A DNA stretch of 41,971 bases from a virus. Of the stretch, positions 1 to 8,909 are shown piece after piece. Location: IMG/VR virus record IMGVR_UViG_3300025887_000050, positions 1-41,971 of that record. One strand, 5' to 3'. The notes below the pieces were generated by a model. It worked only from the letters and a program-made list of their open reading frames with translations. It made no database searches and was not told the origin of the DNA. The position numbers were made by a program, and so were the translations under genes. How positions within the stretch are numbered: the first letter of the stretch is position 1; every line of letters begins with the position of its first letter.

Positions 1-123
1 AAGGAGGGGAAGACTTGGATGGATAAGTTAGAATTATCTGACGAAATCCACAATATTAAAATGAAATTAAATGGGGTCAAGCCAACAGATAGTCAAATAG
101 ATTGTATTGGTTGCGGCTCGTAA
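1..123 (+). CDS. partial small ORF, cut by left edge
   Basis: The reading frame is open from base 1 to a TAA at 121-123. It gives either a C-terminal fragment of a longer protein or, from the ATG at 19, a 34-aa protein beginning MDKLELSD and ending CIGCGS. AAGGAGG at 1-7 lies 11 bases before that ATG and could act as a ribosome binding site, but it is also readable as coding sequence. It ends 9 bases before the next gene on the same strand, so it probably belongs to the same transcript. I recognise no family. The CxxC-like end recalls the CxxC end of the small protein at 16244-16423, which may be coincidence. Confidence 0.45.
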   Translation, partial: KEGKTWMDKLELSDEIHNIKMKLNGVKPTDSQIDCIGCGS

Positions 124-132
124 GCACCAACT

Positions 133-696
133 ATGAAATCACCATTCCAATTTATCGTAAAGCCACTTAACGGCAAGAGATACAACAACACAAAAGAAAT
201 ATCAGGTACTGAGTTTATAACAAGCACATCAGAAGAAGACCATAAGTTTTCAAATCGTTACGCAGAAGTAATAGAAACGCCATTAGGATATGAAGGTAAA
301 ATTAAAATTGGTGACACTTTACTTGTTCATCATAATGTTTTTAAGTTTTATTTTGATATGCAGGGAAGAAAAAAAAGTGGTCAAAGCTTTTTTAAAGATG
401 ATTTATTCTTCATAGATCAGGAGCAGTTCTTCATGTACAAGCAGGATGGAGAATGGAATGCATACGATAGATATTGTTTCGTAGAGCCGTTAGAAGTTCA
501 GGATTCATATATATATAAAGCTACATCTAAAGAGCCTTTAATGGGGGTAATGAGATATCCTAATGAATATCTAAAATCACAAGGGGTTTCTAATGGAGAT
601 AAAGTTTGTTTCACTCCGGAAAGCGAATACGAATTTATTGTTGATGAAAAGACTATGTATAGAGTTTATGATCACCAAATAACAATTAAATTATGA
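133..696 (+). CDS. GroES-like co-chaperonin candidate with tandem domains
   Basis: This is a 187-aa protein whose two halves each look like a GroES beta-barrel. The first half has a GYEGKIKIGDTLLVHHNVF stretch, matching the 'V.VGD.V.FHHN' strand of phage and bacterial co-chaperonins. The second half has GVSNGDKVCF followed by a strand ending in YRVYDHQITIKL, like the GroES C-terminal strands. GroES proteins form a heptameric lid on GroEL, and some phages encode their own to fold the capsid protein. No GroEL is seen here, so it would act with host GroEL. It overlaps the next gene by 4 bases (ATGA), suggesting translational coupling. The fold call is from motif memory. A generic small beta-barrel is the main alternative. 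Confidence 0.5.
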   Translation: MKSPFQFIVKPLNGKRYNNTKEISGTEFITSTSEEDHKFSNRYAEVIETPLGYEGKIKIGDTLLVHHNVFKFYFDMQGRKKSGQSFFKDDLFFIDQEQFFMYKQDGEWNAYDRYCFVEPLEVQDSYIYKATSKEPLMGVMRYPNEYLKSQGVSNGDKVCFTPESEYEFIVDEKTMYRVYDHQITIKL

Positions 697-1259
697 TAAA
701 TACTTTAGATAATTTTTTAGATAAAGAAACCTATGATTCGACATATCAAAAACTATTAGATAATGACTTTATAGAAATATCATTAGGAGATAAGGATTTT
801 CGTGTTCAGAATAGCGATAAGGATTTTAACGACATGATATTGAAAAAAATTTCTGTCATTGAAGGTGTTGAAAGAGAATGTCTTTTAGGATTTTTTAGAG
901 TAGCAACAGAAGACTTTGATACTGATTGGAGAATACATGCAGACTCAAATGTAGGAGATATTAGTCCGGAAAGAGCACTTGTTCTATATATATCTCCATC
1001 CACCAAAAAAGGGCTACATGGAACTGCTTTTTGGAAACATAAGGAAAAGGGATATCAAATACCTGATGATTTTACTAACGAAGAGTTTGACAAGTTTCTT
1101 TTAGAGGAATCTAATAACTTAGATAGCTGGGAACTTCATTCAGTAATTGGGTATAGACCTAATCGAGCCCTTATGTATCCTTCTGTTTACTTTCATAGTA
1201 AATATCCTAATACAGGATGGGAAGGAGGAAGAATGGTGTATGTAATGTTTTATAAATAA
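693..1259 (+). CDS. 2-oxoglutarate/Fe(II)-dependent oxygenase-like protein
   Basis: This 188-aa protein has the residue pattern of the 2OG-Fe(II) dioxygenase (cupin-type) superfamily: H82-x-D84 in WRIHADSN, a distal H168 in VYFHSKYP, and R180 in GGRMVYVMFY, which would bind the 2-oxoglutarate carboxylate. The spacing (about 84 residues from HxD to H, then 12 to R) fits the family. Such enzymes hydroxylate proteins, nucleobases or small molecules using O2 and 2-oxoglutarate. The substrate cannot be told from the sequence. It is coupled to the GroES-like gene by an ATGA overlap and lies just upstream of the packaging genes, so a virion protein or DNA substrate is possible. The superfamily call is fairly secure, the role is not. 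Confidence 0.75.
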   Translation: MINTLDNFLDKETYDSTYQKLLDNDFIEISLGDKDFRVQNSDKDFNDMILKKISVIEGVERECLLGFFRVATEDFDTDWRIHADSNVGDISPERALVLYISPSTKKGLHGTAFWKHKEKGYQIPDDFTNEEFDKFLLEESNNLDSWELHSVIGYRPNRALMYPSVYFHSKYPNTGWEGGRMVYVMFYK

Positions 1260-1277
1260 TTATATAACAATTAAATT

Positions 1278-1565
1278 ATGAAGAACTCAAATGAATTAAG
1301 ATTGGAGCTTGTAATAGCAGGAAGAAGAGCTGTTGAGGAGCTTATAAAAGTTGCTCAAGAAAAAATAGTTGGATATGACATTGAAGATGATTTGGCAGCA
1401 GATAAATTAAAGAATGCTGCAGCTGCTAAAAAATTAGCTATATTTGATGCGTTTGAAATACTTTCTAGAATTGATATTGAGGAGGATAATTTAAGAGAAG
1501 AGTCTGATAAAAAAGAAACTAAACCTAGTACAAGTGGATTTGCAGAAAAAAGAGCTAGAGGTTAA
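1278..1565 (+). CDS. small acidic protein, candidate small terminase subunit
   Basis: This 95-aa protein is predicted to be mostly helical, with an alanine-rich middle (KNAAAAKKLAIFDAFEIL) and a charged, disordered C-terminus. It lies directly before the large terminase and overlaps its start by 32 bases in another frame. Small terminase subunits bind the packaging site and hand DNA to the large subunit, and they are often short, helical, poorly conserved and placed here. I see no clear DNA-binding motif, so TerS is a positional inference. It could be another packaging accessory protein. Confidence 0.4.
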   Translation: MKNSNELRLELVIAGRRAVEELIKVAQEKIVGYDIEDDLAADKLKNAAAAKKLAIFDAFEILSRIDIEEDNLREESDKKETKPSTSGFAEKRARG

Positions 1566-3789
1566 ATTATATACAGTCCTAGAGGACTATATATCTGATT
1601 CGGTAATTAAGAGAAAGAATAAAAAATCTTCTTGGAATTACGGATATAACCAGGAATATGACATAGTGATAATATCTCGTGACGGAACATTGGGTGATAT
1701 TATTAGTGTTAGTGGGTTAGTCATAGGTCTTCCTATGAAGCCTTTGCGTGCTAATATGAGAAGCACTAAACCTGAAAAACAATATTGGGAGAGAGAAGAA
1801 TTACCAAGAGAATTATTTAAAATAAAGTCTATATTTCAATGGAATGATATGCACAGTTCATTCAAAGATAAGTGGGTTGAATATATTGAGACTGAATTTG
1901 ATAATAGAGAGTTAGGTTATTGGTTTATGAATAAAGGTGAGTCTACCTACATAACAGGTTCTCATTACATGTACCTTCAATGGACAAATATAGATGTTGG
2001 TTATCCTGATTACCGAGAAGCAAACAGAATATTTTTCATATTTTGGGAAGCTTGTAAAGCTGATAAAAGGTCTTTTGGAATGTCGTATCTAAAAATTAGA
2101 CGTTCTGGATTTTCTTTTATGGGTTCTTCTGAATGTGTAAATACAGGAACACTAGCTACAGATGCAAGGGTTGGGATATTATCAAAGACAGGTTCTGATG
2201 CAAAGAAGATGTTTACGGATAAGGTAGTTCCTATATCCAATAGACTTCCTTTCTTTTTTAAACCTATCCAGGATGGAATGGATAAACCAAAAACTGAATT
2301 AGCATTTAGAGTTCCTGCGTCTAAGATTACTAAAAAGAATATGGCTACTATAGCTGAAGAAAGTTTTGAAGGACTTGATACTACTATTGACTGGAAGAAT
2401 ACAGACGATAACAGTTATGATGGAGAGAAGTTACTTTTATTAGTTCATGATGAATCAGGAAAGTGGATTAAGCCAAACAATATTTTAAACAACTGGCGTG
2501 TAACTAAAACCTGTCTTAGATTAGGTAGTAAAGTTATAGGGAAGTGTATGATGGGTTCAACATCCAATGCATTAAGTAAAGGTGGAGATAATTTTAAAAA
2601 GTTATACGAGGATTCGTCAGTTACTTCCAGAAATAAAAACGGACAGACAAAAAGTGGCATGTATTCTCTTTTTATTCCTATGGAGTGGAATATGGAAGGG
2701 TTCATTGATATACATGGAATGCCTGTATTTAGAAATCCTAAAAAACCATTGTTGGGGGCTGATGGTGAGATGATAGAGATTGGAGCTATTGATTATTGGG
2801 ACGCAGAGGTGGATTCACTAAAGGGTGACCCGGATGCTTTGAATGAATTTTATAGACAGTTTCCAAGAACGGAATCTCACGCATTTAGAGATGAAAGTAA
2901 GCAGTCATTATTTAATCTTACTAAGATATATCAGCAGGTAGATTATAACGAATCTTTAATTACTGATAGGCACGTTACTAGAGGGTCTTTCCATTGGAAG
3001 AATGGAATTCAAGATACAGAGGTTATATTTAGCCCTGATAAAAGAGGAAGGTTTTATGTTGGTTGGACTCCTAATAAGCATTTACAAAACAACATGATAA
3101 CCAAGAATGGAATAAAATATCCAGGAAACGAACATATTGGAGCTTTTGGTTGTGATAGTTACGATATATCAGGTACTGTTGGTGGCGGTGGATCTAACGG
3201 TTCTCTTCACGGACTTACTATGTTTAGTATGGATGAAGCTCCTAGTAATGAATTTTTCTTAGAGTACATAGCTAGACCTCAGACAGCAGAGATATTCTTT
3301 GAAGATGTCCTTATGGCTTGTGTGTTTTATGGTATGCCGATACTTGCAGAGAATAATAAGCCGAGGCTTTTATATCATTTTAAGAATAGAGGGTATAGAG
3401 GGTTTTCTATGAACAGACCTGATAAGATATATAATAAGCTATCTAAGACAGAGAAAGAGCTTGGAGGGATACCTAACTCGTCTGAAGATATAAAACAAGC
3501 TCACGCAGCCGCTATAGAGTCATATATAGAAAAACACGTTGGATTTGATTTAGATGGAACTTATAGACCTAGTGATGAAGTTGGCTCTATGTTATTTAAT
3601 AGAACATTGGAAGATTGGGCAAAGTTTGATATTAATAACAGAACAAAGCATGATGCTTCTATTAGCTCTGGATTAGCCGTAATGGCTTGTCAAAAGACAT
3701 TATATACACCTCAAAAACAAGAGTCAAAAATAAGCATTACCTTTGCAAGGTATAGTAATGATGGAAATCGTAGCCAAATAATTAGATGA
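1534..3789 (+). CDS. terL: terminase large subunit (packaging ATPase-nuclease)
   Basis: This 751-aa protein matches phage large terminases in order and length. An arginine-rich region, RRSGFS near R190, takes the place of Walker A, as in divergent terminases. Walker B is LLLLVHDES with D306-E307. The C-terminal RNase H-like nuclease domain has candidate acidic metal ligands at D541 (GAFGCDSYD) and D707 (KHDASISSG). It would drive DNA into the prohead through the portal and cut the concatemer. The start is GTG at 1534, inside the end of the upstream gene; the N-terminal region from KLYTVLEDY reads as coding, and the next ATGs are far inside. Its stop overlaps the portal start (ATGA). Resemblance to crAss-like terminases is from memory. 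Confidence 0.85.
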   Translation: MDLQKKELEVKLYTVLEDYISDSVIKRKNKKSSWNYGYNQEYDIVIISRDGTLGDIISVSGLVIGLPMKPLRANMRSTKPEKQYWEREELPRELFKIKSIFQWNDMHSSFKDKWVEYIETEFDNRELGYWFMNKGESTYITGSHYMYLQWTNIDVGYPDYREANRIFFIFWEACKADKRSFGMSYLKIRRSGFSFMGSSECVNTGTLATDARVGILSKTGSDAKKMFTDKVVPISNRLPFFFKPIQDGMDKPKTELAFRVPASKITKKNMATIAEESFEGLDTTIDWKNTDDNSYDGEKLLLLVHDESGKWIKPNNILNNWRVTKTCLRLGSKVIGKCMMGSTSNALSKGGDNFKKLYEDSSVTSRNKNGQTKSGMYSLFIPMEWNMEGFIDIHGMPVFRNPKKPLLGADGEMIEIGAIDYWDAEVDSLKGDPDALNEFYRQFPRTESHAFRDESKQSLFNLTKIYQQVDYNESLITDRHVTRGSFHWKNGIQDTEVIFSPDKRGRFYVGWTPNKHLQNNMITKNGIKYPGNEHIGAFGCDSYDISGTVGGGGSNGSLHGLTMFSMDEAPSNEFFLEYIARPQTAEIFFEDVLMACVFYGMPILAENNKPRLLYHFKNRGYRGFSMNRPDKIYNKLSKTEKELGGIPNSSEDIKQAHAAAIESYIEKHVGFDLDGTYRPSDEVGSMLFNRTLEDWAKFDINNRTKHDASISSGLAVMACQKTLYTPQKQESKISITFARYSNDGNRSQIIR

Positions 3790-6221
3790 AAGAAGTAAAG
3801 ATATCAGTAAATCCTCAAAGTTTCCCGAATCAGTTCGCTTCAGATGAAGAGAAAAAAACTGTTGAATACGGGCTAATGGTAGGTCAGACTATTCAATATG
3901 AATGGTTTAAAAACGACGGGTCAAGTTCAAGGTTTTATAACCAAAAAAAAGAATTTGCAAGATTAAGATTGTACGCAAGAGGCGAACAGTCAGTATCAAA
4001 ATATAAGAATGAACTATCAGTTGATGGAGATTTGTCTTATCTAAATCTTGATTGGACACCCGTACCTATTCTACCAAAATTTGTAGACATTGTGGTTAAC
4101 GGAATGTCTGATAGATTATTCAAAGTTAAAGTGTACTCTCAAGACGCAATGTCTCAAGAGAAGAGAGGTTCTTTTCAAGACAATATTGAAGGTCAGATGA
4201 TTGCTAAACCTGTGTTGGAACAAATACAAAAAGATTCAGGAGTTGATCCGTTTACTATGGATCCAGATGAGCTTCCTAAAACAGATGAAGAACTATCTCT
4301 TTATATGCAGCTTAACTATAAGCCTGCAATAGAAATTGCAGAAGAGACGGCTATCAATACTATATTTGATGAAAATCATTATGATGATACAAGGAAAAGA
4401 CTTGATTACGATGCTACTGTAATAGGAATATCTGTTGCAAAGCATGAGTTTCTTTCAGGAGAAGGAGTAAAGATTTCTTATGTTGACCCTGCTAATGTAA
4501 TTTACAGCTATACTGAAGACCCTCATTTTAAAGATTGTTTTTATTGGGGTGAAGTTAAAACTGTTCCAATTACTGAGCTATTTAAGATTGACCCTACAAT
4601 AACGAAAGAAGAGCTGGAGACAATATCTAAATCTAGCCAAAGCTGGTATGACCATTATAATGTTTCTCAGTTTCATGATAACGATATATTTCTAAGAGAT
4701 ACAGCTACACTTCTTTATTTTAACTATAAGACTACCAAAAAGATTGTCTATAAGAAAAAGATTTCTGATAACGGAAATGTTAAAATGATAGAGAAGGATG
4801 ATAGCTTCAATCCACCTGAAGAAATGATGGAAGACGCTCAGTTTGAGAAGGTTTCTAAAACTATTGACGTTTGGTATGAGGGAGTTATGGTTATGGGTAC
4901 TAACATTATGCTTAAGTGGGAAATGTCTGAGAATATGGTAAGACCAAAGTCTTCAGCTCAGCACGCTATTCCTAACTATGTGGCTTGTGCTCCAAGAATG
5001 TATAAAGGTAGTATTGAGTCTTTAGTTAGAAGGATGATTCCTTTTGCAGATTTAATACAAATTACTCATTTAAAAATACAGCAAGTAATTGCTAAGGTTG
5101 TTCCTGACGGAGTATTCATCGATGCAGATGGTCTTAACGAGGTAGACCTTGGTACAGGAGCTGCATACAATCCGGAGGATGCATTAAGGCTATACTTCCA
5201 AACAGGTTCTGTTATTGGTAGGTCTTATACTCAAGACGGAGAGTTTAACAACGCAAGAGTTCCAATTCAACAACTTACATCTAGCTCAGGAGCTAGTAAA
5301 TTACAAATGCTTACAGGAAGTTATAATCATTACTTAGATATGATTAGAGCTGTAACAGGATTGAATGAAGCTAGAGATGGTTCTACTCCAGATTCAAATG
5401 CTTTAGTAGGAGTTCAGAAGCTAGCAGCTTTAAATTCAAACACAGCAACAAGACATATTCTTGAAGGAGGTTTATACTTATATAAATCTTTAGCTCAAGC
5501 ATTAACTTATAGAGTTGCTGATATTTTAGAATACTCAGACTTCAAGGAAGACTTTATAAATAAGATAGGGAAGTATAATGTAAATATATTAGGGGAGATT
5601 TCTGATTTGTACATTTATGACTTTGGTATTTTTGTTGAAATTTCTCCTGATGAAGAACAAAGACAACAATTAGAACAAAATATTCAGATAGCATTATCTA
5701 AAGGAGATATTAATCTTGAGGACGCTATTGATATTAGAGAATTAAGAAATCTCAAGTTAGCTAATCAGCTTCTAAAAATGAAGCGTATTAAGAAGCAAGA
5801 CAGAGAGGAAAAGATGCAGATTCAACAACAGTCTATGGTTGCTGCTCAACAACAACAGTCTCAGCAAATTGCTGCTCAATCAGCTATGCAGAAGATACAA
5901 GCTGAAACTCAAGGGAAAATACAAGTTAAACAAGCTGAAACTGCTTTTGACATTGAAAAGCTTAAAAACGAAGCTTCCTTGAAAGTGGAGCTAATGGATA
6001 AAGAGTTCTCTTTACAGATGCAGCTTAAGGGAGTAGAAGTTAATGCTGTAAAAGATAAAGAGGTTATGAAGGAGGATGCTAAATCCCAAAGAATAAGCCA
6101 ACAGAGTACACAACAATCAAAATTAATCGAGCAAAGAAAAAATAATTTACCACCTGTCAATTTTGAATCTAACGAAGACAGCCTTGATGGCTTCGACTTC
6201 GCTGAGTTCAATCCTAGATAG
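3786..6221 (+). CDS. portal protein with long Gln-rich coiled-coil tail
   Basis: This 811-aa protein follows TerL with an ATGA overlap, the usual portal position. The first ~620 residues resemble portal proteins: an N-terminal alpha/beta wing with conserved Tyr and Trp residues, and a long helical stretch around the TGLNEARDG segment. From about residue 622 (DEEQRQQLEQ) the chain becomes a Gln, Lys and Glu-rich coiled coil of some 150 residues, ending in an acidic tail. Portals form a dodecameric ring at one capsid vertex, the channel for DNA and the docking site for terminase and tail. The coiled coil may build the crown or help scaffold assembly. It ends in TAG, with in-frame TAA two codons later, consistent with TAG acting as a normal stop. 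Confidence 0.8.
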   Translation: MKEVKISVNPQSFPNQFASDEEKKTVEYGLMVGQTIQYEWFKNDGSSSRFYNQKKEFARLRLYARGEQSVSKYKNELSVDGDLSYLNLDWTPVPILPKFVDIVVNGMSDRLFKVKVYSQDAMSQEKRGSFQDNIEGQMIAKPVLEQIQKDSGVDPFTMDPDELPKTDEELSLYMQLNYKPAIEIAEETAINTIFDENHYDDTRKRLDYDATVIGISVAKHEFLSGEGVKISYVDPANVIYSYTEDPHFKDCFYWGEVKTVPITELFKIDPTITKEELETISKSSQSWYDHYNVSQFHDNDIFLRDTATLLYFNYKTTKKIVYKKKISDNGNVKMIEKDDSFNPPEEMMEDAQFEKVSKTIDVWYEGVMVMGTNIMLKWEMSENMVRPKSSAQHAIPNYVACAPRMYKGSIESLVRRMIPFADLIQITHLKIQQVIAKVVPDGVFIDADGLNEVDLGTGAAYNPEDALRLYFQTGSVIGRSYTQDGEFNNARVPIQQLTSSSGASKLQMLTGSYNHYLDMIRAVTGLNEARDGSTPDSNALVGVQKLAALNSNTATRHILEGGLYLYKSLAQALTYRVADILEYSDFKEDFINKIGKYNVNILGEISDLYIYDFGIFVEISPDEEQRQQLEQNIQIALSKGDINLEDAIDIRELRNLKLANQLLKMKRIKKQDREEKMQIQQQSMVAAQQQQSQQIAAQSAMQKIQAETQGKIQVKQAETAFDIEKLKNEASLKVELMDKEFSLQMQLKGVEVNAVKDKEVMKEDAKSQRISQQSTQQSKLIEQRKNNLPPVNFESNEDSLDGFDFAEFNPR

Positions 6222-6238
6222 TTATAATAAAATTTATG

Positions 6239-6247
6239 TATCTTTGC
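6239..6247 (+). promoter_or_regulatory. Bacteroidota-type -7 promoter box
   Basis: TATCTTTGC fits the Bacteroidota -7 consensus TAnnTTTG followed by a pyrimidine. It lies in the 44-base gap between portal and scaffold genes, 18 bases before the scaffold ATG. I see no TTTG at the -33 position. Confidence 0.6.
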
Positions 6248-6265
6248 AAATAAAATCAAATAACA

Positions 6266-7384
6266 ATGGAAATTAAAGTAAGAGAAGTAAAGCCTATAGA
6301 AACAAAGTCAATGCAAGAAGTTGAAAATGAACTATTGGAAAAGCACGAGGACCAGTTTGTAGACAGCGAGACTACCGAGGCAAAAGTCGAAGTAGAAACT
6401 GAAGTAGAAACTGAAGTAAATAATGAAGTAGCGACTGAAGAAGAGAAATCTCCTTCTGCTGAATTAAGAGAGGAGGATATTCTTTCATTTATTAAGAATA
6501 AATACGGAAGAGAGTTATCTTCATTGGATGAGATTAACGCAGCTAAAGAAGAAGCTGAAGAACTTCCAGACGATGTAGCTGCTTACTATAAGTATAAAAA
6601 AGAAACAGGAAGAGGTCTTGATGACTTTGTTAAATTAAACAGAGACATTGATTCTGTTAGTGATGATAAATTACTAAAGGATTATCTTCTGTCTACCGAA
6701 GAAGGTTTAGACGAAGACGATATCGATTCATTGATGGAAGACTTTGATTATGACGAAGATTATGATGAAGAGTCAGACATCAAGAAAATAAAAATTAAAA
6801 AGAAAAAAATTGTTGCTAAAGCTAAGAAATTTTTCAACGAGCAAAAAGAAAAATATAAAGTTCCTCTTGAGTCAAGCGGATCTTCTAATTCTTTAAGTGA
6901 AGATGAAGGGTATCAAGAGTACAAGCAATATGTAGAGTCAGCGAAGACTACACAGGAGGAGAATCAGCGTAAGTCTGAGTGGTTTTCACAAAAGACTGAT
7001 GAGGTGTTTTCTAATGAGTTCAAAGGTTTTGAGTTTAAATTAGATGATAATTCAGTTGTTTTTAATCCCGGAGATGCTGCAGAACTAAAAAAAATACAGT
7101 CTAATCCAGAGAACTTTATTAAAAAGTTTTTGGATGAAAATGGAATGGTTAGTAATGCTAGAGGATACCACAAGTCGTTAGCTGTCGCGATGAATCCTGA
7201 GAAGTTTGCCCAGTTCTTTTATGATCAAGGCAAGTCGACTGCAAAGGATGGAATGATGAAGACAATGAAAAACATTAACATGTCTGAACGTACCACCGGA
7301 GAAGTCAGTTCAAAAGGAGGAACACAGGTAAGGTCTTTAAGTAACGACTCGGGTCGTGGATTAAAGATTAGGAGTAAAAAATAA
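6266..7384 (+). CDS. scaffold-like capsid assembly protein
   Basis: This 372-aa protein sits between portal and major capsid genes, the standard scaffold position. The N-terminal ~150 residues are strongly acidic and include a run of short VET/VEV repeats near residues 38-55. A Lys-rich helix follows (KKIKIKKKKIVAKAKK), and the end is basic. The segment YHKSLAVAMNPEKFAQFFYDQGKS resembles the helical 'ekfa..aYeqG.a' motif near the C-terminus of many scaffolding proteins. Scaffolds direct coat assembly around the portal and then leave or are cleaved. I see no protease domain here. Position plus composition support the call; direct homology was not tested. Confidence 0.6.
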   Translation: MEIKVREVKPIETKSMQEVENELLEKHEDQFVDSETTEAKVEVETEVETEVNNEVATEEEKSPSAELREEDILSFIKNKYGRELSSLDEINAAKEEAEELPDDVAAYYKYKKETGRGLDDFVKLNRDIDSVSDDKLLKDYLLSTEEGLDEDDIDSLMEDFDYDEDYDEESDIKKIKIKKKKIVAKAKKFFNEQKEKYKVPLESSGSSNSLSEDEGYQEYKQYVESAKTTQEENQRKSEWFSQKTDEVFSNEFKGFEFKLDDNSVVFNPGDAAELKKIQSNPENFIKKFLDENGMVSNARGYHKSLAVAMNPEKFAQFFYDQGKSTAKDGMMKTMKNINMSERTTGEVSSKGGTQVRSLSNDSGRGLKIRSKK

Positions 7385-7412
7385 ACATTAACAAAAAACA
7401 AAAACAAAAATT

Positions 7413-8834
7413 ATGTCAGTACAAGCGTCACCAGGGTTTAACTTGCAGCCAAGTGCAGAGCAAGTTGCCCTATCAACAAACTACATTACTAACTTCAATT
7501 TCTTGAATCAGTATCTTCCAGATACTTACGAGAAAGAATTCGAAAGATATGGTAATAGATCAGTATCTTCATTCTTAAGAATGGTAGGAGCTGAAATGCC
7601 TTCTAACTCAGACCTTATCAAATGGGCAGAGCAAGGAAGACTACACACAAAATATGTAAACTGTACAACTACAGTGATAACGACACAAGATACAGCTGTA
7701 TTTACAATTAACGATACTTTAGTACCTGGTACTGGAGGTATTGCTGTAAGAGTTGGACAAACAATCATGTTGTCGCCTAAAACTATCGTAGGTACAGTTG
7801 CTACAGTAAACAAAGCAATCGTAACTTCTGTTAATACTGCTACAGGTGTTATCGAGGTGGCTTTCTACGAAGCAAGTGGTATGACAAATGATAACGTAGG
7901 AAACATTTACGAAATGTTCATCTACGGTTCTGAATTCAAAAAAGGAACTACAGGAATGGTAGGTTCTTTAGAAGCAGATGATGAAATCTTCGAAAACTCT
8001 CCAATTATCTTAAAAGATAAGTATGCAGTATCAGGTTCTGATATGGCTCAAATTGGATGGATTGAAGTAACTACTGAAAACGGAGCTTCAGGATACTACT
8101 GGTACATGAAGTCTGAGCACGAAACTCGTTTGAGATTCGATGATTACTTAGAGACAGCAATGATTGAAGCTGTTCCTGCTGCGACTGGTTCAGGGGCTGC
8201 TGCAGCTACAGGTAACGTAGGAAACAAAGGTTCTGAAGGTGTATTCTACACTGTAGGTAACAGAGGAAACGTGTGGGCAGGAACTAATCCAGCTGCATTA
8301 TCTGATTGGGATACTATCGTACAAAGATTAGACAAGCAAGGTTCTATTGAAGAGAATGTATTATTCTTAGATAGAGCATTTGGTTTTGCTATCGATGATA
8401 TGTTAGCTGGTCAGAACTCTTACGGTACAAATGGTACTTCTTACGGTCTTTTCGATAATGACAAGGACATGGCTCTTAACTTAGGATTCACAGGATTCAG
8501 AAGAGGGTATGATTTCTACAAGTCAGATTGGAAATACTTGAATGACCCAACAATGAGAGGTGGATTAACAAATGGTAAAGTCAACGGACTATTAGTTCCT
8601 GCAGGTTCTACTACTGTTTATGACCAAATCTTAGGAAAAAATGCTAAGAGACCATTCTTACACGTTAGATACAGAGCTTCTGAAACTGAAGACAGACGTT
8701 ACAAGACATGGATGACAGGTTCAGCAGGTGGTGCTTCAAATAGCGATTTAGATGCTATGGAAGTAAACTTCTTGTCTGAAAGAGCTGTATGTACACTAGG
8801 TGCAAACAACTTCTTCTTGTTCAAACAAGCATAA
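7413..8834 (+). CDS. major capsid protein (HK97-fold type)
   Basis: This 473-aa protein lies directly after the scaffold gene and is followed by a strong terminator, typical for the most abundant virion protein. The N-terminal segment YLPDTYEKEFERYGNRSV with SFLRMVGAEMPSNSDLIKW closely recalls crAss-like and related Bacteroidota phage coat proteins. A beta-rich, Thr and Val-rich insertion follows (about residues 80-150), then an Ala/Gly-rich loop near residues 250-270 and a conserved C-terminal half. It would form the icosahedral shell. Codon choice is more C-ending than in neighbouring genes (many AAC and TTC), which fits high expression. The start is preceded by an A-rich leader with no Shine-Dalgarno site, as in Bacteroidota. 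Confidence 0.85.
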   Translation: MSVQASPGFNLQPSAEQVALSTNYITNFNFLNQYLPDTYEKEFERYGNRSVSSFLRMVGAEMPSNSDLIKWAEQGRLHTKYVNCTTTVITTQDTAVFTINDTLVPGTGGIAVRVGQTIMLSPKTIVGTVATVNKAIVTSVNTATGVIEVAFYEASGMTNDNVGNIYEMFIYGSEFKKGTTGMVGSLEADDEIFENSPIILKDKYAVSGSDMAQIGWIEVTTENGASGYYWYMKSEHETRLRFDDYLETAMIEAVPAATGSGAAAATGNVGNKGSEGVFYTVGNRGNVWAGTNPAALSDWDTIVQRLDKQGSIEENVLFLDRAFGFAIDDMLAGQNSYGTNGTSYGLFDNDKDMALNLGFTGFRRGYDFYKSDWKYLNDPTMRGGLTNGKVNGLLVPAGSTTVYDQILGKNAKRPFLHVRYRASETEDRRYKTWMTGSAGGASNSDLDAMEVNFLSERAVCTLGANNFFLFKQA

Positions 8835-8850
8835 GTTTAAAACTAAAGGT

Positions 8851-8881
8851 AGGGGTCGCAATTTGCGACCTCTATTTTTTT
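8851..8881 (+). terminator. rho-independent terminator after capsid gene
   Basis: A GC-rich hairpin pairs 8851-8859 with 8865-8873 (core GGTCGC with GCGACC, 5-base loop) and runs into TCTATTTTTTTATT. It starts 16 bases after the capsid stop codon. Confidence 0.9.
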
Positions 8882-8909
8882 ATTATAAATCAAATAAAAA
8901 TTATATCAA

